DNA from: Nitrospirota bacterium
GTDB taxonomy: Bacteria > Nitrospirota_A > Leptospirillia > Leptospirillales > Leptospirillaceae
Length of the DNA stretch: 27,008 bases
Direction: 5' to 3'
Assembly: GCA_021795275.1 (NCBI GenBank)
Contig: JAJYPO010000011.1
Coordinates: 1-27,008, forward strand
The position numbers were made by a program, and so were the translations under genes. Within the stretch, counting starts at the first letter, position 1, and each line of letters starts with the position of its first letter. The notes under the pieces are model-generated. The model was given only the letters and a program-made list of their open reading frames with translations. It ran no database searches and had not been told where the DNA came from. Shown here in pieces: positions 22,105 to 27,008 of this stretch.

Positions 22105-23481
22105 ATGGGTATTCTTTCGTCCATGTATGTCGCCAACAGCGGTCTCTCCGCCATGGGAACGGACATGTCGGTGATCGGAAACAACATCAGCAACATGAAC
22201 ACGGTCGGGTTCAAATCGGGGCGGGCCGTCTTCGCCAATATCTACGGCCAGACCCTGGCCGGCAAATCGAATGCCGTCGGACCCTCCCAGCCGGGTTCCG
22301 GGGTCTACGTCGAATCCATCGAGCCTCTCTTCACCCAGGGGTCGGTCCAGTCCACCAACAATGCCCTCGACCTGGCCATTCAGGGGAACGGGTTCTTTTC
22401 TTTCCGGGACGCAAACGGGGCAGTCCTTTACGGTCGCAACGGAGCGCTCTCCCTCGACAGGAATGGCCGGATCGTCGACCAGGGAGGCCATATCCTCCAG
22501 GGCTACTCGGCCGACGCCGCCGGAAGGATCCAGCCAAAGGTCGGGGATCTCGGCGTGCCCCAGTCGACCATTCCTCCCAAGGCCTCGCAGAATGTCTACT
22601 CCCGGATCAACCTGGACGCCAATATGACGGAAAAGCTGAAGGCCGGAAAGACCTTTTCGAAATCCAGCAATATCTTCGACTCCCTCGGCATCGAGCATCT
22701 TCTCACCTACAAGTTCCACCCCACCAATGCCGTGGGGCAATGGGCGGTGGAGGCGACTCTCGACGGGGCCAAGCTGACAAAGGGCGGAGGAAGTGTCACC
22801 TATACCTCCTCTGCGGGAGGGAAATCCCACACGATCAAGGGGATGGTGTCCATGATCAATTTCGACGGCAACGGGAATGTGGCCCAGGTGAGCTACGGGG
22901 GCTCCCCCACCAAGCTCGACACGTCAGGGGTCCAGAGCGTGGACTACACCATGGCGCTTGACGACAAGGCGTCCACGCCGGTCACCCTGTCACTTTATAT
23001 TCCAAAGCCCGGACAGAAGGTTCCCGAAAACACCAAGGACGGGATCACGCGTCAGGTCCTGGATCTGACACAATACGCCGAGCCCTCCACGACGATCGAG
23101 GAGACGCAGGATGGATACAAGGCAGGAGATCTGTCGAACATCGCCATCGACCGGGCGGGACGGATCGTCGGCTCTTTTTCGAACGGGACGGAACACAGCC
23201 TCGGGGCGATCGCGGTATCGACCTTCAACAACCCCAACGGCCTCGTCAGCATCGGGGCCAATCTCTATCAGGAAAGCATCGGCTCCGGAATCGCGAATAT
23301 CGGGCGGGCCAACCAGGGGGGCCGCGGGCTGGTTCTGGCCAATTCCCTAGAGCAATCGAATGTGGATCTTGGGCGTCAAATGATTGACATGATTTCGGCG
23401 GAAAGAGGGTATCAGGCCAACGCCTCCGTCATATCGGCCGACAACCAGCTTATGAACACGCTGCTGACGCGTATCGGATAA
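22105..23481 (+). CDS. flgE: Flagellar hook protein FlgE
   Basis: FlgE polymerises into the extracellular hook. The 458-residue protein has the axial N-terminal motif SGLSAMGTDMSVIGNNISNMNTVGFKSGRAVF and the hook signature NNALDLAIQGNGFFSF. A central domain includes LLTYKFHPTNAVGQWAVEATLDG. The C-terminal axial helix contains LEQSNVDLGRQMIDMISAERGYQANASVISADNQLMNTLL. AGGAGGA (22092-22098) precedes ATG 22105. It is the last gene of the first flagellar unit and is followed directly by a strong hairpin. Confidence 0.96.
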   Translation: MGILSSMYVANSGLSAMGTDMSVIGNNISNMNTVGFKSGRAVFANIYGQTLAGKSNAVGPSQPGSGVYVESIEPLFTQGSVQSTNNALDLAIQGNGFFSFRDANGAVLYGRNGALSLDRNGRIVDQGGHILQGYSADAAGRIQPKVGDLGVPQSTIPPKASQNVYSRINLDANMTEKLKAGKTFSKSSNIFDSLGIEHLLTYKFHPTNAVGQWAVEATLDGAKLTKGGGSVTYTSSAGGKSHTIKGMVSMINFDGNGNVAQVSYGGSPTKLDTSGVQSVDYTMALDDKASTPVTLSLYIPKPGQKVPENTKDGITRQVLDLTQYAEPSTTIEETQDGYKAGDLSNIAIDRAGRIVGSFSNGTEHSLGAIAVSTFNNPNGLVSIGANLYQESIGSGIANIGRANQGGRGLVLANSLEQSNVDLGRQMIDMISAERGYQANASVISADNQLMNTLLTRIG

Positions 23482-23506
23482 TTCTGCAAAGGTAATGCTT
23501 TACAAG

Positions 23507-23548
23507 AGAAAAGGGTCTTCCGGGGAACCTCCCGGAGGACCCTTTTCT
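23507..23548 (+). terminator. Strong intrinsic terminator-like hairpin after flgE
   Basis: AGAAAAGGGTC (23507-23517) pairs with GACCCTTTTCT (23538-23548). The stem continues inward with TCCGGG/CCCGGA and one wobble pair, giving 18 pairs and a 6-base loop. The A-rich left foot and T-rich right foot allow function in both directions. It separates flgE from the sigma-54 promoter of fliL. Confidence 0.85.
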
Positions 23549-23552
23549 GATT

Positions 23553-23567
23553 TGGTACACGTTTTGC
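23553..23567 (+). promoter_or_regulatory. Sigma-54 promoter of the fliL-fliR unit
   Basis: TGGTACACGTTTTGC fits TGGCAC-N5-TTGC with GG (23554-23555) and GC (23566-23567) spaced by 10. Predicted start near 23579 leaves a leader of about 77 bases before fliL. It begins four bases after the terminator hairpin. Confidence 0.85.
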
Positions 23568-23655
23568 TTATCATAGGTCGAAAAGAAGGCGTGGACCTGT
23601 TTCGGGGAGATCCTGAAGACGGTCCGGACAGGCGGACGCAATCCGGGAGAGAGCG

Positions 23656-24165
23656 ATGGCTGAGGAAGAAGAGGGCGGAGAAGGACAGGGGGAAGAGAAA
23701 AAAGGCTCCAGGAAGATGCTGATCGTCGTCGTTGCGGCGATCCTGCTTCTCCTTGGAGGCGGAGGAGCCTTTTTCTTCCTCCACCACAAGAAAAAAGGGC
23801 CTTCCGAGGAACGGCACCACCACTTGACCCCCAAGGAGATGGAGAAGATGATCAAGGAGCATCCGATCATCGATCTCAAGCCCTTTGTCGTCAACCTCTC
23901 CGGGCCGGCCGGGAGCGCGCCCCAGTACCTGAAGGTCCGGATTGCCCTCAAGCTCGACCACGCGCTTACGGCCAAGGAGATCGACTACCGGATGCCCGAG
24001 ATCCAGAGCGCGATCCTGATCCTTCTGGGAGCCCAGACGGTGGGAGATCTCCAGTCGACGGGAGGGAAGCTGGCACTGAAGGACGAGATTCGCCACAGAG
24101 TCAATGCCAGGCTTGACTCGGGAAAGGTGACCGATGTCTATTTCACGGAGTTCGTGATTCAGTAG
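23656..24165 (+). CDS. fliL: Flagellar basal-body-associated protein FliL
   Basis: FliL (169 residues) is a single-pass inner-membrane protein surrounding the stator that supports torque. A short acidic/basic cytoplasmic N-terminus precedes one transmembrane helix (about residues 20-41, KMLIVVVAAILLLLGGGGAFFFL). The periplasmic domain has the family pattern IIDLKPFVVNLSGPAG, QYLKVRIALKLD, IRHRVNARLDSGKVTDVYFTEFVIQ. GGGAG (23645-23649) is 6 bases before ATG 23656. It is the first gene of the second sigma-54 unit. Confidence 0.94.
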   Translation: MAEEEEGGEGQGEEKKGSRKMLIVVVAAILLLLGGGGAFFFLHHKKKGPSEERHHHLTPKEMEKMIKEHPIIDLKPFVVNLSGPAGSAPQYLKVRIALKLDHALTAKEIDYRMPEIQSAILILLGAQTVGDLQSTGGKLALKDEIRHRVNARLDSGKVTDVYFTEFVIQ

Positions 24166-24177
24166 GGTGTTGATGCA

Positions 24178-24196
24178 GGCGCCGGATGACGGCGCC
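24178..24196 (+). other. GC-rich hairpin between fliL and fliN
   Basis: GGCGCC (24178-24183) pairs with GGCGCC (24191-24196) around GGATGAC in the 63-base gap where fliM would normally lie. No U-tract follows. Confidence 0.45.
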
Positions 24197-24228
24197 GGAA
24201 TGAGGATCATGCCGGAAGGGGAGGATCG

Positions 24229-24606
24229 ATGGCGGACGAACCACTGGACGAGGAAGCACTGGCCCGTGCCTGGGAAGAGGACCTGGCCAAAAATGAAGCG
24301 GGCAAGGACCGCGAGGAACCCCAGGGTCCGCCCAAGACCCACGAACCTCCCCTGAGCCTGGATTATCTTCTGGACGTCCCGCTCACCATTTCGGTCCGGG
24401 TGGGGGAGTCCCGGATGCTCATCAAGGATCTCCTGCAGCTTGGGCAGGGATCGGTCGTGGAGCTCGACAAGCTGGCCGGCGAGCCGATGGAGGTCCTCAT
24501 CAACGACCAGCTGGTGGCCCGGGGGGACGTTGTCCTGGTCAACGACAAGTACGGCATTCGGTTGACCGACATCGTCAGCCCCATCGACCGGGTGAAGAAG
24601 CTCTGA
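24229..24606 (+). CDS. fliN: Flagellar motor switch protein FliN
   Basis: FliN (125 residues) forms the lower C-ring. After an acidic N-terminal stretch, the C-terminal SpoA domain is clear: LDYLLDVPLTISVRVGESRMLIKDLLQLGQGSVVELDKLAGEPMEVLINDQLVARGDVVLVNDKYGIRLTDIVSP is the classic FliN sequence. A GGGGAGG ribosome site lies just upstream of ATG 24229. It follows fliL directly without fliM, the usual intervening gene. Nothing in the N-terminus resembles a FliM middle domain, so it is not a FliM-FliN fusion. Confidence 0.97.
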   Translation: MADEPLDEEALARAWEEDLAKNEAGKDREEPQGPPKTHEPPLSLDYLLDVPLTISVRVGESRMLIKDLLQLGQGSVVELDKLAGEPMEVLINDQLVARGDVVLVNDKYGIRLTDIVSPIDRVKKL

Positions 24607-24625
24607 TGCCGGACGTGCCGGCATC
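24605..24625 (+). other. Hairpin overlapping the fliN stop codon
   Basis: GATGCCGG (24605-24612) and CCGGCATC (24618-24625) form a perfect 8-bp stem with a 5-base loop starting inside the fliN TGA. It ends before the fliO ribosome site AGGGAGG (24634-24640). It may protect the fliN 3' end or tune fliO; there is no U-tract. Confidence 0.5.
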
Positions 24626-24647
24626 CATCCATTAGGGAGGCAGATTC

Positions 24648-25136
24648 ATGATCACGACATCCCAGGGCCACGACGGGAGTCTTTTGTTCATCGGCGCCAA
24701 GCTGGCAGGCTCGCTCCTTTTCGTCCTGGCTCTTTTTCTTGCAGGGGTCTGGGTGGTTAGGCTCCTCCAGCGCCAGAAGTTTCTGTCGGCGAGAAGGCCC
24801 GAGAACGAGATCGAAATCCGGTCGACCCGGTCGCTTGGTCCCCGCTCTCAGATCGCCCTCGTGACGGTTGCCGGGAATTCTTTCCTGGTGGGGATCGCCC
24901 CATCGGGGATTTCTCTACTGGGGAAGATCGATGAGCCGTCTCCCCGAGCGTCAACAACAGCGGTTCCCGCCGCGCCGGCTCCCCGTCACCAGACTCCGCC
25001 TCCCGCTACTTCCGCACGCACTTCCGGTCCGGATCCGGCCTCTTTCGATGCCGCCGTGCGCGAAGCCCTGGACAGGATCGGGGCCCTTTCACGGGAACGA
25101 GGCTCGGCCGAACGGAACAGCCGGTGGACGGTATGA
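24648..25136 (+). CDS. fliO: Flagellar export-gate assembly protein FliO
   Basis: FliO (162 residues) is a small membrane protein that helps assemble FliP. It has one transmembrane helix (about residues 12-40, [25 protein letters not shown]). A cytoplasmic domain follows with [40 protein letters not shown], the FliO/FliZ family pattern. A Pro/Ala-rich C-terminal tail ends the protein. ATG 24648 has AGGGAGG 7 bases upstream. The stop overlaps the fliP ATG by 3 bases of an ATGA. Position before fliP is the standard order. Confidence 0.92.
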   Translation: MITTSQGHDGSLLFIGAKLAGSLLFVLALFLAGVWVVRLLQRQKFLSARRPENEIEIRSTRSLGPRSQIALVTVAGNSFLVGIAPSGISLLGKIDEPSPRASTTAVPAAPAPRHQTPPPATSARTSGPDPASFDAAVREALDRIGALSRERGSAERNSRWTV

Positions 25137-25924
25137 GATCCCTCTTGGGCAGGACGGCCCTGACGCTCCTGTCCGCCCTGCTCCTTTCCGGCTTCTGCCA
25201 GGAGGCGGCCTTGGCAAAGGATCTCGCGGTCGCTCCCGTGGCGCCCCTTCCCGACATCCACCTCTCATTCGGGAACGGGAACCCGGAGCCGTCCCAGGTG
25301 GCGATGACGGTCGAGCTCTTCCTCCTGCTGACCGTTCTTTCCCTGGCCCCGGCCATTCTTGTGATGATGACCTCCTTCACCCGGATCGTGGTGGTGCTCT
25401 CTTTCCTGAGGCAGGCCCTCGGCACGGCCCAGGTTCCACCCAACCAGGTCCTGATCGGACTCTCCCTTTTTCTGACCTTTTTCATCATGGCCCCTGTCTG
25501 GCAGACGATGAACAAGACGGCGATCACACCCTATCTGGACAAGAAGATCGGCTCGGACGAGGCGCTGTCCCGGGGGATGGCCCCCGTACGGGAGTTCATG
25601 TTCCGGCAGGTTCGAAAAAAGGATCTGGCGCTCTTCGAACGGATCGCCCATCTGCCCGAGACCCCGGAAACGCGGGACCAGATCCCCACCTATGTCCTGA
25701 TTCCGGCCTTCGTCGTGAGCGAGCTGTCCACCGCCTTCGAAATGGGGTTCATGATCTATCTCCCCTTTCTCATTCTGGACGTGGTCGTCTCCTCGGTCTT
25801 GATGTCCATGGGTATGATGATGCTTCCCCCGACCGTGGTTTCACTGCCCTTCAAGATTCTCCTGTTCGTCCTGGTGGACGGGTGGACCCTGATCGTCGGG
25901 TCCCTGGTCCAGAGTTTTCACTGA
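25133..25924 (+). CDS. fliP: Flagellar export-gate protein FliP
   Basis: FliP (263 residues) forms the core of the type III export gate with FliQ and FliR. A cleavable signal peptide is visible (hydrophobic [12 protein letters not shown], cleavage probably after residue 28, AALA). Hallmarks are [48 protein letters not shown], and [53 protein letters not shown] 25133 overlaps the fliO stop (ATGA). The in-frame GTG 25124 would add only three residues and is less well placed relative to GGTGG at 25123-25127. Confidence 0.97.
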   Translation: MRSLLGRTALTLLSALLLSGFCQEAALAKDLAVAPVAPLPDIHLSFGNGNPEPSQVAMTVELFLLLTVLSLAPAILVMMTSFTRIVVVLSFLRQALGTAQVPPNQVLIGLSLFLTFFIMAPVWQTMNKTAITPYLDKKIGSDEALSRGMAPVREFMFRQVRKKDLALFERIAHLPETPETRDQIPTYVLIPAFVVSELSTAFEMGFMIYLPFLILDVVVSSVLMSMGMMMLPPTVVSLPFKILLFVLVDGWTLIVGSLVQSFH

Positions 25925-25936
25925 AGGAGGGATGAC

Positions 25937-26206
25937 ATGAATCTCCAGACCGCCGTTGACCTGACCCATGAGGCCATGCGGGTGGCCCTTGTCCTGACCC
26001 TGCCCGTCCTTCTGGTCAGCCTTCTGGTGGGGGTGGTGGTGAGCCTTCTCCAGGCCGTGACCCAGATCAACGAAATGACGCTCTCATTCCTTCCCAAGGT
26101 GGCAGCTGTCGGAGGGGTTCTGCTCGCCCTCATGCCCTGGATGGTTCGGCTCATGGTGGACTACACCCACGGGCTCTTTGCCCAGCTGCCGGGGCTGACG
26201 CGGTGA
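25937..26206 (+). CDS. fliQ: Flagellar export-gate protein FliQ
   Basis: FliQ (89 residues) is the small two-helix subunit of the export gate. It has the expected pattern: a hydrophilic start, a first membrane helix LVLTLPVLLVSLLVGVVVSLLQAVTQINEMTLSFLPK, and a second VAAVGGVLLALMPWMVRLMVDY. AAGGAGG (25924-25930) overlaps the fliP stop and lies 6 bases before ATG 25937. The stop overlaps the fliR GTG. Confidence 0.97.
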   Translation: MNLQTAVDLTHEAMRVALVLTLPVLLVSLLVGVVVSLLQAVTQINEMTLSFLPKVAAVGGVLLALMPWMVRLMVDYTHGLFAQLPGLTR

Positions 26207-27008
26207 ACGCCAGCCCTTTCATGCACCTGTTCTCCCTTTCCCGGTGGGACCCGGAGCTCTTCGTGCTGATCCTCTCGCGGACGAGCGGCGTCCTGATCGC
26301 GATGCCGGCCTTCAACGCGCGGGCTGTTCCGACGCGCATCAAGGCCCTCGCGGCCGTCGCCCTGTCGGCCCTCCTTTTTCCCCTGGTGGGGGCGCACATC
26401 CCCTTCCGGGAAAGCGGATACGACACCCTTCTTCTCGAGATCCTCTCGGAATTCGTGGTCGGGGTCTCGATCGGTTTCTGCGCCTACCTGATTTTTGCGG
26501 CCGTCGCGCTGGGAGGCCAGCTCGCCGGAGTCCAGGCGGGCTTCGGGATCGTGGATGTCATCAACCCCCTGGGTGTGGCGGAAGTGCCCCTCCTGGGGAA
26601 CTTTCAGACACAGGTGGCCTTTCTGATCTTTCTCGCCACCAATGCCCAGTATGCCCTCCTCTGGACATTGGCCCGCTCCTACGATGTGATCCGGGTCGGG
26701 GGTGGAAGCTTCTCGGACAGCTACTTTGCGGGGATCACCCACCTGGTCGGCGGAATGATGACGCTTGGACTGGTTCTCGCCTCCCCCTTCATCGTGGGAG
26801 GCCTCGTCCTGAACCTCGTCCTGGGATTCCTGTCGAAAATGATGCCCCAGATGAACCTCATCTCGCTGGGTCTGCCGGTCATGGTTCTGGGGGGACTCCT
26901 TCTCACCCTGCTGGGCCTCCCTTTCTTCAGCGCGGTCCTTGCCCGGTCGATGGGGGGGCTTGGGGGGACCCTGGACGATCTGTTGAAAGTGATGGCGGGC
27001 CATGGCGG
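26203..27008 (+). CDS. fliR: Flagellar export-gate protein FliR (3' end outside window)
   Basis: The frame opened by GTG 26203 stays open to the window's end (268 codons), close to the usual FliR length of about 255-265, so little is missing. It reads MNASPFMHLFSLSRWDPELF, then membrane segments LILSRTSGVLIAMPAFNARAVPTRIKALAAVALS, FVVGVSIGFCAYLIFAAVALGGQLAGVQAGFGI, and ASPFIVGGLVLNLVLGFLSKMMPQMNLISLGLPV, the last being the FliR signature. GTGA overlaps the fliQ stop. The ribosome site is poor, which suggests coupling to fliQ; ATG 26221 is an alternative. FliR completes the gate with FliP and FliQ. Confidence 0.94.
   Translation, partial: MNASPFMHLFSLSRWDPELFVLILSRTSGVLIAMPAFNARAVPTRIKALAAVALSALLFPLVGAHIPFRESGYDTLLLEILSEFVVGVSIGFCAYLIFAAVALGGQLAGVQAGFGIVDVINPLGVAEVPLLGNFQTQVAFLIFLATNAQYALLWTLARSYDVIRVGGGSFSDSYFAGITHLVGGMMTLGLVLASPFIVGGLVLNLVLGFLSKMMPQMNLISLGLPVMVLGGLLLTLLGLPFFSAVLARSMGGLGGTLDDLLKVMAGHG

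Noticed and set aside
23495..23722. Possible small gene between flgE and fliL
   Set aside because: It runs through the terminator and sigma-54 promoter, and its sequence is low-complexity with no family resemblance.
1..27008. CRISPR arrays, tRNA/rRNA genes, insertion sequences, prophage genes
   Set aside because: None seen on reading: no regularly spaced repeats, no recognisable tRNA, no transposase or integrase-like proteins.

Overview
The window reads as one continuous plus-strand stretch of a GC-rich (about 60% by eye), densely packed bacterial chromosome. The gene content and protein style suggest a Nitrospirota/Leptospirillum-like bacterium: a two-subunit glycine decarboxylase, a sigma-54-controlled polar-type flagellar system with FlrA/FlrB/FlrC-like regulators, and a high share of GTG/TTG starts. 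This placement is an impression from the protein sequences, not a database result. I see no tRNA, rRNA, CRISPR array, insertion sequence or sign of recent transfer. No gene-free stretch exceeds 300 bases; the longest gaps are about 130 bases (12666-12798) and 174 bases (23482-23655), and both carry regulatory signals.

Region 1 (1-4407) is a glycine-cleavage locus: the 3' end of gcvT, then gcvH, gcvPA, gcvPB, and a LipM/LplA-family acyltransferase that probably acylates the GcvH lysine. Region 2 (4376-6711) holds a small unknown protein resembling the N-terminal module of some HD-GYP proteins, an HDOD signalling protein, and a short epoxyqueuosine reductase (QueG).

Region 3 (6780-12665) is a regulatory cassette: a stand-alone sigma-54 activator (AAA+ plus Fis-type HTH, no sensor domain), a secreted 688-residue TPR-like protein, a cytoplasmic PAS-histidine kinase, and its NtrC-type response regulator. 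The last carries GAFSGA in place of GAFTGA.

Region 4 (12799-27008) is the flagellar export/basal-body/hook cluster in two transcription units. Unit A is flgB-flgC-fliE-fliF-fliG-fliH-fliI-fliJ-(MotE-like)-fliK-flgD-flgE, preceded by a GG-N10-GC sigma-54 promoter and closed by a strong 18-bp hairpin. Unit B is fliL-fliN-fliO-fliP-fliQ-fliR(partial), preceded by a second sigma-54 promoter only four bases after that hairpin. fliM is missing from its usual place between fliL and fliN.

The logic is coherent: the regulators of region 3 probably act with sigma-54 RNA polymerase on the two promoters of region 4. I found no clearly unprecedented system. The most interesting items are the secreted TPR protein embedded in the flagellar regulator cassette, the missing fliM, the GAFSGA activator, the very short flgB leader and the orphan HD-GYP-N-like/HDOD pair.
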